This document shows positions 1 through 8,600 of a stretch of 25,134 nucleotides of DNA, piece by piece (the first letter of the stretch is position 1; each line of letters starts with the position of its first letter). The stretch is from Kiritimatiellia bacterium (GTDB taxonomy: Bacteria; Verrucomicrobiota; Kiritimatiellia; RFP12; UBA1067). The stretch spans positions 1 to 25,134 of the forward strand of contig JAFYQC010000167.1 in assembly GCA_017547265.1 (NCBI GenBank), read 5' to 3'. Below the pieces are notes generated by a model. The model saw only the letters and a list, made by a program, of their open reading frames with translations, searched no databases and had not been told where the DNA came from. A program made the position numbers and the translations under genes.

Positions 1-2186
1 AGGATATCATCAAGCGTCTCAAGGCCGAGGGCAAGCTTGTCCATCAGGCGACACTCGTCCACTCCTACCCGTTCTGCGACCGCACCGATACGCCGCTCAT
101 CTACCGCGCGATCGACGCGTGGTACGTTCGTGTCGAGGACCTTCACGAGCGCCTCGCGAAGAACAACGCAGGCGTTCACTGGACGCCCGACTACGTCGGC
201 GAGAAGCGCTTCGGCAACTGGCTCGAGGAGGCGCGCGACTGGAACATTTCCCGCAACCGCTTCTGGGGAAGCTGCATTCCCGTGTGGGTCAACGACGACG
301 ATTCGGCGGACATGATCTGCGTCGGTTCCGCGAAGGAGCTTGAGGAGCTTTCGGGCGAGAAGGTTACCGACCTCCACAAGCACTTCATCGACAAGATCGT
401 CATCAAGAAGGACGGCAAGACCTACCACCGCACGCCCGAAGTGCTCGACTGCTGGTTTGAGTCCGGCTCTATGCCTTACGCTCAGCAGCATTACATGGGT
501 GGAACGGACGGGGGCTCGGGCGCCACCCCTGCTAGGGCATCCGCTTCGCGGACAGCCTCCGGCTGGGGGATACCCGCACCCTTACCCATGGACGATAAAG
601 TCTCTAAGTTCTTCCCCGCCGACTTTATCGCCGAAGGTCTTGACCAGACGCGCGGCTGGTTCTACACGCTCATGGTTCTCGGCACCTGTCTTTTCGACAA
701 GTCGCCGTACAAGAACGTCATCGTCAACGGTCTTGTTCTTGCGGAAGACGGCAAGAAGATGTCGAAGCGCCTCAAGAACTACCCCGACCCGACGAAGATG
801 CTCGACACGTACGGGGCGGACGCGATCCGCCTCTACATGATCTACTCGCCCGTCGTGCGCGCAGAGAACCTGAAGTTCTCCGAGAACGGCGTCAAGCAGC
901 TCATGCGTGACCTCCTGATTCCGTGGTGGAACGCGTACTCCTTCTTCGTGACTTACGCGAATGTCGATAATTTTGCGGACGCAGAGGTGTTGCAACCCTC
1001 CTTCGCCAAGGCTACGGCGGGCGATACCAAGACATTCGAGGCCACGAATGTCTTGGATCGGTGGATCGTCTCTTCAATGGAGACTCTTATCGCCGACGTT
1101 ACCGCGGCGATGGACGCCTACGATCTGCAGCGTTCGGTGAGACCGTTCGTCAAGTTCGTCGAGGACTTGACCAACTGGTACATTCGCCGCTCGCGTCGCC
1201 GCTTCTGGAAGTCCACGAACGACGGCGACAAGCTCTGCGCGTACAGGACGCTTCGCTACGTGCTCGTCCAGCTCTCGAAGGTTGCCGCGCCTTTCACTCC
1301 GTTTATCGCAGAGGAAATTTACAGGAATCTAATCTGTGTCGATGGGCGGGGTGCGGGGCAGCCGTATCCCCCTCGCGCCAGCGAGCCCGAAGGGGCCCCT
1401 AGGCGGGGTGAAGCCCCGTCCGTTCCAGAATCCGTGCATCTCTGCGAGTTCCCGACGGCGAACGCCGCGGCTCGCGACCTCGCGCTCGAAAAGCGCATGG
1501 CCGCAGTCCAGACGGTCGTCGAGCTCGGTCGCCGCCTCAGGGCGGACAACGACCTCAAGGTTCGCCAGCCGCTTAGCGCCATACGCGTCGCCGGTGCCGA
1601 CGTGAAGGGGCTTGAAGATCTCATCACGGACGAGCTCAACGTCAAGAAGGTCGAATATGTCTCCGACGAGACAGAGCTTTGCGACGTCAGCTACAAGGCG
1701 AACTTCAAGACGCTTGGAAAGAAGTGCGGCCCGAAGATGAAGGCGGTAGCGGCGGCGATTGCTGGCCTTGGAACGGACGGGGGCTCTGGCGCCCCCGCAC
1801 CCTGGCCCAAGGTGATCGAGGGCTTAGAGATAGCCCTCGATGACGTCATTATTACCCGCGCGCCGAAGGCCGGTCTTGTCGTTGCGTCCGAGGGCGCGAA
1901 GGTCGTAGCGCTCGAGACGACGCTTAGCCCCGAGCTTGTCGCAGAGGGCTTGGCGCGCGAGTTTGTCAGCCACGTCCAGGCGATGCGCAAGGAGGCGGAC
2001 TTCGAGGTCACGCAGCGCATCAACGTCACCGTAGAGACCGACGCCGAGCTAAAGGCGGCGCTTGAGACGCACATCGAATACGTCAAGGGCGAGACTCTGA
2101 CGGTGGAGTTTGCGTTTGGTGCGGTCGATGCTGAGGCAGTCGATCTGAACGGCCATGCCGCCAAGATCAAGATTCAGACCAGGTAA
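1..2186 (+). CDS. ileS: Isoleucyl-tRNA synthetase, type B, 5'-truncated by the window edge
   Basis: Class I aminoacyl-tRNA synthetase that charges tRNA-Ile in the cytoplasm. The frame is open from base 3, so the gene enters from the left and the HIGH motif half is missing. About 728 codons are present. Visible landmarks are HSYPFCDRTDTPLIYRA near the start, DCWFESGSMPYAQ, FPADFIAEGLDQTRGWFYT, and the KMSKR signature at 753-770, followed by the anticodon-binding region with NWYIRRSRRRFW. That last motif and the absence of the C-terminal CxxC zinc finger seen in E. coli IleRS fit the archaeal/eukaryotic-like class (IleRS2), many members of which resist mupirocin. Four short in-frame DNA elements (497-591, 996-1024, 1342-1427, 1768-1810) sit in apparent surface loops between conserved blocks. 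lysA begins 13 bp after the stop, so the two are probably cotranscribed. An ATG at 282 is internal, not the start. Confidence 0.97.
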   Translation, partial: DIIKRLKAEGKLVHQATLVHSYPFCDRTDTPLIYRAIDAWYVRVEDLHERLAKNNAGVHWTPDYVGEKRFGNWLEEARDWNISRNRFWGSCIPVWVNDDDSADMICVGSAKELEELSGEKVTDLHKHFIDKIVIKKDGKTYHRTPEVLDCWFESGSMPYAQQHYMGGTDGGSGATPARASASRTASGWGIPAPLPMDDKVSKFFPADFIAEGLDQTRGWFYTLMVLGTCLFDKSPYKNVIVNGLVLAEDGKKMSKRLKNYPDPTKMLDTYGADAIRLYMIYSPVVRAENLKFSENGVKQLMRDLLIPWWNAYSFFVTYANVDNFADAEVLQPSFAKATAGDTKTFEATNVLDRWIVSSMETLIADVTAAMDAYDLQRSVRPFVKFVEDLTNWYIRRSRRRFWKSTNDGDKLCAYRTLRYVLVQLSKVAAPFTPFIAEEIYRNLICVDGRGAGQPYPPRASEPEGAPRRGEAPSVPESVHLCEFPTANAAARDLALEKRMAAVQTVVELGRRLRADNDLKVRQPLSAIRVAGADVKGLEDLITDELNVKKVEYVSDETELCDVSYKANFKTLGKKCGPKMKAVAAAIAGLGTDGGSGAPAPWPKVIEGLEIALDDVIITRAPKAGLVVASEGAKVVALETTLSPELVAEGLAREFVSHVQAMRKEADFEVTQRINVTVETDAELKAALETHIEYVKGETLTVEFAFGAVDAEAVDLNGHAAKIKIQTR
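497..591 (+). repeat. In-frame GC-rich palindromic element, long form (copy A in ileS)
   Basis: This insertion lies between the conserved IleRS blocks ending QQHY and beginning FPADFIAEG. It starts with the shared core TGGAACGGACGGGGG and ends with the shared CCGCACCC...CCCATGG. Between these it carries a CTAGGG segment and two further small hairpins, TCCGC-TTC-GCGGA (543-555) and AGCC-TCC-GGCT (554-564). The core stem is GGGGGC (510-515) with an imperfect partner at 522-529. It encodes a Gly/Ser/Ala/Pro-rich peptide that starts GGTDGGSG. Copies C and D are shorter versions; copy B is the long form inverted. Confidence 0.85.
996..1024 (+). repeat. Second type of in-frame insertion, encoding PSFAKATAG
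   Basis: A short GC-rich stretch in ileS codes PSFAKATAGD in a variable linker just before the conserved NVLDRWIVSS block. Its DNA contains the small hairpin CCTT-CGCC-AAGG (1000-1011) and an alternative CGCC/GGCG pairing (1004-1007 with 1016-1019). The sequence is unrelated to the GTDGGSG elements. From memory the peptide resembles dispersed SFAKATAG insertions in other bacterial proteins; I cannot verify that here. Only one copy is in the window, so calling it a repeat rests on that recollection. Confidence 0.5.
1342..1427 (-). repeat. In-frame palindromic element, long form, inverted (copy B in ileS)
   Basis: Read on the minus strand this segment begins TGGAACGGACGGGG, contains CACCCC, CTAGGGG and GGGGGATAC, and ends CCGCACCCCGCCCAT. 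That is the same order of landmarks as copy A. It has its own hairpin CTCGC-TGGC-GCGAG in the variable middle. It sits between the IleRS blocks FIAEEIYRNL and ESVHLCEFP. Although inverted, it leaves ileS open and is translated as a different Pro/Gly/Arg-rich peptide. The antisense translation still shows GTDG...PAPRP, which confirms that it is the same element. Confidence 0.82.
1768..1810 (+). repeat. In-frame palindromic element, short form (copy C in ileS)
   Basis: The short form of the element, encoding GTDGGSGAPAPWP, lies in the C-terminal part of ileS between AAAIAGL and VIEGLEIAL. It has a perfect 6-bp stem, GGGGGC (1779-1784) with GCCCCC (1791-1796), around the loop TCTGGC. Confidence 0.85.
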
Positions 2187-2199
2187 GGCGAGAATAAAA

Positions 2200-3519
2200 A
2201 TGAGAAAGCTTCCATTTGACAAGGCGTGGATCGAGGAAACGGCGAAGAAATGGCCGACGCCGTTTCACGTCTACGACGCGAAGGCGATCCGCGAGAACGC
2301 GCGTCGCCTGAAGAAGGCGTTTGCATGGAACAAGGGCTTCCGCGAATACTTCGCCGTAAAGGCGGCGCCGAACCCGCACCTCATGAAGATGCTGAAGGAA
2401 TTCGACTTCGGGAGCGACTGCTCGTCGATGGCAGAGCTCATTCTTGCCGAGAAGGTGGGCAACGTAGGCGAGGCGATAATGTTTACGTCGAACGACACGC
2501 CGGCCGAGGAGTTCAAGAAGGCGTGGGAACTTGGCGCGATTATCAACCTCGACGACATTACGCATTGGGATTTTCTGCTTAAGGCGGTTGGTGGAACGGA
2601 CGGGGGTTCTGGCACCCCCGCACCCCGACCCATGGAACTTGAGAGCCATGTTCTCTGCTGCCGTTACAACCCCGGGCCCTTGAAGGGCGGCAACGCCATC
2701 ATCGGCAAGCCCGAGGAGGCGAAGTACGGCTTTACGCGCGAGCAGCTCTTTGACTGCTATGCGAAGATGAAGGCGGCGGGCGTCACGCGCTTCGGCCTCC
2801 ACACGATGGTCGCCTCTAACGAGCTCGACCCCGAGTACATCATCGACACCGCAAAGCTTCTTTTCACGCTCGCATGGGAGATCCACGAGAAGGTCGGCAT
2901 CGACTTCGAGTTCGTGAACATCGGCGGCGGCATCGGAATCCCCTACAAGCCCGACCAAAAGGCGATGAGCTTGGAGCGCGTTGGAGAGGGAATCCGCGAC
3001 GCCTACGCCGAGCTCGTCGAGGCGAAGGGCATGAAGCCGATCCGTCTCTACATGGAGTGCGGTCGCTGCATCACCGGGCCCTACGGCTATCTCGTCGCCA
3101 AGGTGCGCCACATCAAGAACACCTACCGCCTCTATGCGGGACTCGACGCGTGCATGTCGAATCTCATGCGCCCCGCGCTTTACGGCGCCTACCACGAGAT
3201 CGTCGTTCCTGGCAAGGAAAACGCAGCAGAGCGCAAGGTCTACGACGTCACTGGCTCTTTGTGCGAGAACAACGACAAGTTCGCAATCCAGCGTGAGCTC
3301 CCTGTTCTCGAGCCGGGCGACTACGTGGTGATCTGCGACGCAGGCGCACACGGTCACGCGATGGGATTCCAGTACAACGGCAAGCTCCGTTCGGCCGAAC
3401 TTCTTCTCGAGGAAGACGGCTCTGTGCGCGAGATCCGCCGCGCCGAGACTCTTGCCGACTATTTCGCAACACTCTCGTTCCCCGGATCGGAGTTCGCTGA
3501 CATCGCGACAACGCTGTAG
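2200..3519 (+). CDS. lysA: Diaminopimelate decarboxylase (fold-type III PLP decarboxylase)
   Basis: This 439-residue protein most likely decarboxylates meso-diaminopimelate to lysine, the last step of lysine synthesis. The PLP lysine is K54 in EYFAVKAAPNP. Further family marks are FGSDCSSMAEL, the glycine-rich phosphate loop GGGIGIPY, MECGRCITGPYG, the CENND variant of the usual CESGD substrate motif, and CDAGAHGHAMGFQYNG. I chose the ATG at 2200 because it follows an AAGGCGAG ribosome-binding site by about eight bases and gives a normal family N-terminus; an upstream in-frame ATG at 2155 lies inside ileS. It carries element copy D between HWDFLLKAV and ELESHVLCCRYNPG. It lies 13 bp after ileS and 3 bp before the ABC ATPase gene, suggesting one operon. 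A related decarboxylase such as carboxynorspermidine decarboxylase is possible but less likely. Confidence 0.9.
   Translation: MRKLPFDKAWIEETAKKWPTPFHVYDAKAIRENARRLKKAFAWNKGFREYFAVKAAPNPHLMKMLKEFDFGSDCSSMAELILAEKVGNVGEAIMFTSNDTPAEEFKKAWELGAIINLDDITHWDFLLKAVGGTDGGSGTPAPRPMELESHVLCCRYNPGPLKGGNAIIGKPEEAKYGFTREQLFDCYAKMKAAGVTRFGLHTMVASNELDPEYIIDTAKLLFTLAWEIHEKVGIDFEFVNIGGGIGIPYKPDQKAMSLERVGEGIRDAYAELVEAKGMKPIRLYMECGRCITGPYGYLVAKVRHIKNTYRLYAGLDACMSNLMRPALYGAYHEIVVPGKENAAERKVYDVTGSLCENNDKFAIQRELPVLEPGDYVVICDAGAHGHAMGFQYNGKLRSAELLLEEDGSVREIRRAETLADYFATLSFPGSEFADIATTL
2590..2635 (+). repeat. In-frame palindromic element, short form (copy D in lysA)
   Basis: Nearly identical to copy C but in a different gene, encoding GGTDGGSGTPAPRPM. 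The stem is GGGGGT (2602-2607) with ACCCCC (2614-2619) around the same TCTGGC loop. Relative to copy C, both sides of the last base pair have changed (C-G to T-A), a compensated change that keeps the hairpin. Confidence 0.85.
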
Positions 3520-3522
3520 GAC

Positions 3523-4281
3523 ATGGAAGAGCCAATCGTAAAGCTTGAGAAGGTCTCGAAGACTTTCCGCGACTTCTGGCTGAGGCCGACGGTCGAGGCC
3601 GTGTCGGGTCTCGACCTCGAGGTCCGCCGCGGCGAGGTCTTTGGCCTGCTTGGCCCCAATGGCTCAGGAAAGTCCACGACGATAAAGATGATGCTCGGGC
3701 TTCTCGCACCGTCGTCGGGAAAGATATCCCTCTTCGGGCTTCCGCCGCATGCGAAAGCCGCGCGCGCGAAACTCGGGTATCTCCCCGAACTCAGCTATCT
3801 CCATCCGTTCCTCACGGCCCGCGAGACGCTTATGTACTACGCGGGGCTCTGCAACCTGCCGAACAAGGTCGCGCGCGAGCGCACGGACCAGCTTCTTGAA
3901 ATGGTAAAGCTCTCCGATGTCGCCACGCGCGCTGTCGGCGGCTTTTCCAAGGGCATGGCGCGCCGCGTCGCGCTCGCGTCGGCGCTCATCGGCAAGCCCG
4001 AGCTCCTCGTCCTCGACGAGCCGACTTCTGGGCTCGACCCCGTGTCGACGAAGGAGGTCAAGACGCTCGTCAAGGCGCTTGCCAAGAAGGGCATGACGGT
4101 GCTCACCACGTCGCATCTCCTCGCGGACTCCGAGGACATTTGCGACCGCGTGATGATCCTGAACCGCGGCAAATCCGCCGCGGAAGGAAAGGTTTCGGAA
4201 CTCGGCGAGTCGCTCGAGGAGTTCTTCCTCGCCAAGGTGGGAAGCGGAGATGATTTCGCTCTGGCGGATTTTCTGGCTTGA
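3523..4281 (+). CDS. ABC transporter ATP-binding protein (ABC-2 exporter type)
   Basis: This 252-residue cytoplasmic nucleotide-binding subunit powers the permease encoded immediately downstream. It has Walker A GPNGSGKST (residues 44-52), the Q-loop region replaced by LGYLPE as is usual in the DRA/ABC-2 exporter branch, signature SKGMARR, Walker B ELLVLDEPTSGLD, and switch histidine in TTSHLL. The start ATG is 3 bp after the lysA stop with only a weak ribosome-binding site, which suggests translational coupling. Its 3' end overlaps the permease gene by 32 bp. The substrate cannot be read from sequence. Similar pairs export drugs, lipids or polysaccharide, or serve in gliding and copper systems (GldA, NosF); nothing nearby favours one of these. 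Confidence 0.93.
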   Translation: MEEPIVKLEKVSKTFRDFWLRPTVEAVSGLDLEVRRGEVFGLLGPNGSGKSTTIKMMLGLLAPSSGKISLFGLPPHAKAARAKLGYLPELSYLHPFLTARETLMYYAGLCNLPNKVARERTDQLLEMVKLSDVATRAVGGFSKGMARRVALASALIGKPELLVLDEPTSGLDPVSTKEVKTLVKALAKKGMTVLTTSHLLADSEDICDRVMILNRGKSAAEGKVSELGESLEEFFLAKVGSGDDFALADFLA

Positions 4282-5515
4282 GGTCGTCGCGCTCGTCCGG
4301 TCTTGGACCGCGCTGATGCTCCTCGTGGCGTCGCTTGGCTGGATGTTTGCCGCCAATTTTGTCCTCGTCACGGATGCTACCGAGGAGGGCAAGAGGGAGA
4401 TGCTCGTTCGCTACGGGCTTGGCGGCGTGTTTGCTTTGCTCATCATCGCAGTCCTTGCTGCGGCTACCGGCCTTATCGCGTCGGAACGAGAATCAAAGTG
4501 TCTTCAGTTGACCCAGGTGCGCCCGGTGTCCGCTTTCTCAATCGCGTGGGGCAAGTTCCTCGCGCTTGCCACGGTCGCTGCGGCGATACTTGCCTTCCCT
4601 TGCGTGACTCTCTTCGTCTCGTCGGAGTTCTCGGATCGCCAGTGCAACCACGTGTACCGCCCGCTCCTCGAATCTCCGAGGGAGGAGGCGCTCAAGATGT
4701 ACGACGCCTACATGGCCGATCCCGACACTTCGCCCATGGTTAAGAAGGCGCACAAGTCCATCGTCCTCAGGATACTCGAGCAGCGTGCGAAGGACCACTA
4801 CCAGACTGTGCAGACTAACGAGACCGCTTCGTGGACGTTCCCCGGCTTCTACGACTGGAGCAACGGCAGCCCGTTTGTCGAGCCGTCCGCGAGATTCAAG
4901 TTCTCCAACACTTTCAGCATGCGCGACGAGGTAAACGGGACAGTTATGGCAAACGGCTTCTTCGGCATCGTAAGCAATATAACGCAGACGGCGGTTACGG
5001 TGCCGCTGCACCTTTGCCAGCTTGGGTGGGATCATGACGTCCTTTCCTTTAAGAACAGGGGCGAGAAGCCGGTTATGCTTCGCCCGCGGCAGGATGTGGA
5101 ACTGCTTGTTCCTGCCGACTCTTTTGCGTGGAATCTCTTTCGCTCGTATGTGGTAATGGCGTCGATCCTAGCTCTCATAGCCGCCTTTGGCGTATTCCTC
5201 GGCACGGGGCTTTCGCGTCCGGTCGCGCTTTTCGTTGCTTTTGTTATGCTTATTGTCGTTGAGATGGGGCCGAGCGTCGTCGAGCAGTATCCCGATAGTC
5301 TCGAGACAAACGCCATTGACAGGTTCGGGCTTTCGGTAGTCCGCGCAGTGGGGGCATGTGCAAAACCGCCGAGCGCGCTTTCGCCGCTTTCCGCGCTCGC
5401 CGCCGACGATTGCGTCGAGTCCAAGGACGCGCTTGGGACTTTTGCGGCCGACTTTATCCTTGCGCCGCTCGTCCTTTCTCTCCTTTCTGCGCTTATAATG
5501 CGCCGAAAGACGTGA
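4250..5515 (+). CDS. ABC-2 type transporter permease
   Basis: A 421-residue inner-membrane partner of the preceding ATPase. Hydrophobic segments lie at about residues 20-40, 58-78 and 105-127, then at about 300-318, 321-340 and 398-415. Between the third and fourth there is a hydrophilic stretch of about 170 residues, probably periplasmic. This six-helix layout with a large loop fits ABC-2 permeases. The ATG at 4250 lies inside the ATPase gene; the 32-bp overlap is in a different frame and points to coupled translation. Downstream (5516-5566) I see no convincing terminator hairpin. The substrate is unknown. Confidence 0.85.
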   Translation: MISLWRIFWLEVVALVRSWTALMLLVASLGWMFAANFVLVTDATEEGKREMLVRYGLGGVFALLIIAVLAAATGLIASERESKCLQLTQVRPVSAFSIAWGKFLALATVAAAILAFPCVTLFVSSEFSDRQCNHVYRPLLESPREEALKMYDAYMADPDTSPMVKKAHKSIVLRILEQRAKDHYQTVQTNETASWTFPGFYDWSNGSPFVEPSARFKFSNTFSMRDEVNGTVMANGFFGIVSNITQTAVTVPLHLCQLGWDHDVLSFKNRGEKPVMLRPRQDVELLVPADSFAWNLFRSYVVMASILALIAAFGVFLGTGLSRPVALFVAFVMLIVVEMGPSVVEQYPDSLETNAIDRFGLSVVRAVGACAKPPSALSPLSALAADDCVESKDALGTFAADFILAPLVLSLLSALIMRRKT

Positions 5516-5566
5516 GGTTTGGCAGATTTTAATTGGGGTCGGAAGTAAGTGTAAGCTAATTTACCG

Positions 5567-5598
5567 AATTGACAATTCTCGGGGTAATTGATACAATT
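5567..5598 (+). promoter_or_regulatory. Sigma-70-type promoter with two overlapping dyad operators
   Basis: A -35 TTGACA (5569-5574) is followed by a 17-bp spacer and a -10 TACAAT (5592-5597), predicting a start near 5604. The -35 is embedded in AATTG-A-CAATT (5567-5577) and the -10 in AATTG-ATA-CAATT (5586-5598). The dyad centres are 20 bp apart, about two helical turns, and each is followed by CTC. A regulator binding both dyads would block the polymerase directly. The ribosome-binding site GGGGAGGA follows at 5635-5642. Confidence 0.75.
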
Positions 5599-5646
5599 CT
5601 CACGGCGTGTGATTGTGCATGCTATTATAGAACGGGGAGGAAATTC

Positions 5647-8600
5647 ATGTCGCTATCAACGATTCTAACCTTAACACGCGGCTTTGTCCGCTCTTCCGCA
5701 TTTCTCGTCGCGACGCGCTTTCTCACGCTTGCGCTCACCCTCGGCCTCGCCTCGACAGCGTGGGCGGACTTCCAAAAGACGAATCCCGTCACGGGGGAGA
5801 CGGAAAGCTACACCTGGAAGTTTGTCGGTACCGACACTTGGAACGGCACTGGCTATTGGCAGGATTCAAGCGGCGCCAACCCATCCGGTGTTCCGGCAAA
5901 GACGGGTGAAGATACATGGGACCCCATTCTCTTTGACGGCAATACGATCAATATCAACGCCGGCATGTCGGTAGAGGGCTGGAATCTCAGGATGGGTCTT
6001 TACAACGGTGCCAGCGTCACGATGAACACCTTCGTCAAGTTTCAAGGTGGCGATGGCGTTGATGTTATGTGGATGACCGTCGACGACTCGTCGCAACTCA
6101 CAATCGGTGGCTTTGGCAAGGGCAATATCTCCGCAAATCAAATCATTAAACTTTCTTCAGCAAAGGCGAGCGGCATCGAGTGGCTTGTTAATCTTGAATC
6201 CACGGGCACCGCCAACAATACCTTTGAATATTATTTGAAGGGTGATGGTAGCGTTTCGTATCAGGCCGTTTCTGCCGCCAACCACAAGATCAAGATGGCA
6301 GATGTGACACTCTCCGGTGGTGCTAAGTCCGTACGGTCAAAGACGCTTGTAACTTTTATCTCCACGGACAAAACCTTTACGGCGGATGCCACAATCAAGG
6401 TCATGTCGAATGATGTTGTTGTCGGCACAGAACATCTGGCTGCCGTAAACACAACTGGTATGACTACGCTAACGGCGGATGGCCGTGTCGGAGCTTGCGA
6501 ATTGGTTCAGACTTCAACTGGCATCGTCCTTTATTATGTGGACGGTTCCGAATATGCATACGTTCCTTCCATCAACGTCAACTTCACGCATGGTACGGAC
6601 TCCGACCTTACGACGTCAGCGAATGTTGGCTTGGCGGTATACGCAGTTCCTGGTACATCGTGGAACAACATGCCCTTGTCTGAAACCATCCAGGAGGGGG
6701 AAGGTGTTCTTAATCAGGTGAAATCGACCGACTCCACGGGCACTGCGAGCGTTGAATCAGGTGTCTCGGTGGCTGTCTCTGGCGCGCGTGGCTCGTATTA
6801 CTGCTGGAACGGCGTTGCTGCGGCATCAGACCCTCGTCATGGTTATGTTGATGATGGCGAAAACTATCAGACGCCTACGGTCACTGTTACTGGTGTCCCG
6901 TATGATTATTATCGCGTGATCGTATATTGCGCGACGGATACGGCAGATGCTAAGTTTGGCTATGTTACGGTTAACGGTACAGATTTTACCTATGTTGATG
7001 GTCTCTTGGCGGCAGGTACGGCATCGTGGGGTAATACTGGTAACTACGGTGGTGCTCTTGCGATTGCCAAGGGTGTAAATACTCTCGTCACCGATGTGCT
7101 TTCTGGCTCTACGGCGACAGTCGTAGGCCACAATATGAGTGGTGCGCGTGGTTGTATCGCCGCAATCCAGATTGTCAAGGCTGAAGTGGATGCCGATTTG
7201 GTGATTGCCGTCACTGGCGACACCACGTACACAGTTTCTGAGAACCCAACCTATGGTAAAGTTCAGATAGTTGGTTCGGGAACCCTTACATTTGACGGCG
7301 CGGGCACGATTACCGCGGACACGTTCGATGTCGGTTCTTTTGTTGCAGTGAAGATGGGATCCAATATCGCACCTGTTGCTGTCATCGGCTCTGGCGTTGT
7401 TGTATATGATGGCGCGGTTCCTGCCTCGACCACAAGCTTTGCGGATGACTGGACTGGCACGGTGTGGATCAAGAACGTTACGCATAATGGAACCAGTAGC
7501 GGAGATGGCCGCGATTTCGACCCAAACAAGTACGGGAACATCAATTCAAAGGTGAAGCTTACAGGAGTGACGTGCTATCTTAAGTACATAGCAACGACTC
7601 GTCCAACCATCGTTCTTGAAGATGACGGGGATACACCAGCGCTGACGGTTGACAATGGCTACGACGCTCAGTCATATATCCTCCGCATTCTTTCGGGTGG
7701 CGGGACACTGAAGGGCTCTGGAAGTGGCGGCGAGCAGCAGAAACTAGTCATCAATGGCTTCGCCGACTTCACAGGCAGCATAGACGCGGGGACTCGTTCG
7801 ATTTTCATTTCGCCTCAGACGTCTGCACAGTCCGCTTGGGGGAGTGTGCCAGAGGTTTCTGGTCGCACAGGTGTAATCTATGTCGACGCAAATGCCACTG
7901 GAACGATTGATGCTGCGGCGAAGTGGACGACGGCGGCGGAAGGATCGATTGTCGTTGCGGGCAATGGCGAATTGTATTTCTCAAATGCATCTTCTATTAC
8001 CAATACAGTTCGTGGTGCAGGCAAAGTCGTTCGCACGGGCATTACTTCGCATGGTGCAGTCGGGTCTGTGCTTGGGCTTACAGACTCGGAGAATTGGACT
8101 GGTGTGTTCGAGTTCCGTAATTGCAACATGGGGTTGTGGCACATTAGCACATTTGGCAATGCCAATTCGACGGTAAGGCTAAATGGAGTAACTAGTTATC
8201 TTTATGGTGATGCTAACAGTGCTAACCATAATGTAGGAACTCTGGATGTTGGTGTAAATGGATGGATAGTTGATGGATCCTATAAGGGGGTGACTTTTGC
8301 AATTCCGGCGAAGTTAACAGGGGCTGGTACTTTTACGGTCAATACATCGAATTCAAGTGGTGCGACTGAAAATAACAGAAACAAAACGTTTAAATTCACT
8401 GGTGATGTCTCTGAATTTTCTGGTATTTTAGCCTTTGGTGGAAGTACGGAATATACACGGATAGTCATCGGTGAAACAACTCGTGAGTTTGTGCCGAAGT
8501 CTCTTGCGATTGGTGGGGATGCAGTCCTGAATGTTAGGTGCGATTGGTCGGATGCTGGGCTTGCGGGTGGTGTATATGTGGATGAGCGAGGATTGTTGGA

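Noticed and set aside
282..2186. ileS starting at the ATG at 282
   Set aside because: The frame is open and clearly IleRS from base 3 (HSYPFCDRTDTPLIYRA), so 282 is internal to a truncated gene.
2167..3357. Long antisense frame (396 codons) opposite lysA
   Set aside because: It is a shadow of a GC-rich coding gene with strong third-position bias; the translation shows no family resemblance.
3664..4392. Antisense frame opposite the ABC ATPase gene
   Set aside because: It overlaps a fully convincing gene and gives a low-complexity Arg/Glu/Leu-rich product with no motif.
5516..5566. Terminator after the ABC permease gene
   Set aside because: No stem-loop followed by a T-run is present; the segment is merely AT-rich.
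5613..5628. Alternative -10 TATTAT at 5623-5628
   Set aside because: No acceptable -35 lies 16-18 bp upstream, and the TTGACA-N17-TACAAT promoter is far better.
5569..5646. N-terminal extension of the beta-helix protein from a TTG at 5569
   Set aside because: TTG 5569 is part of the -35 TTGACA; the ATG at 5647 has a strong ribosome-binding site and a proper signal peptide.
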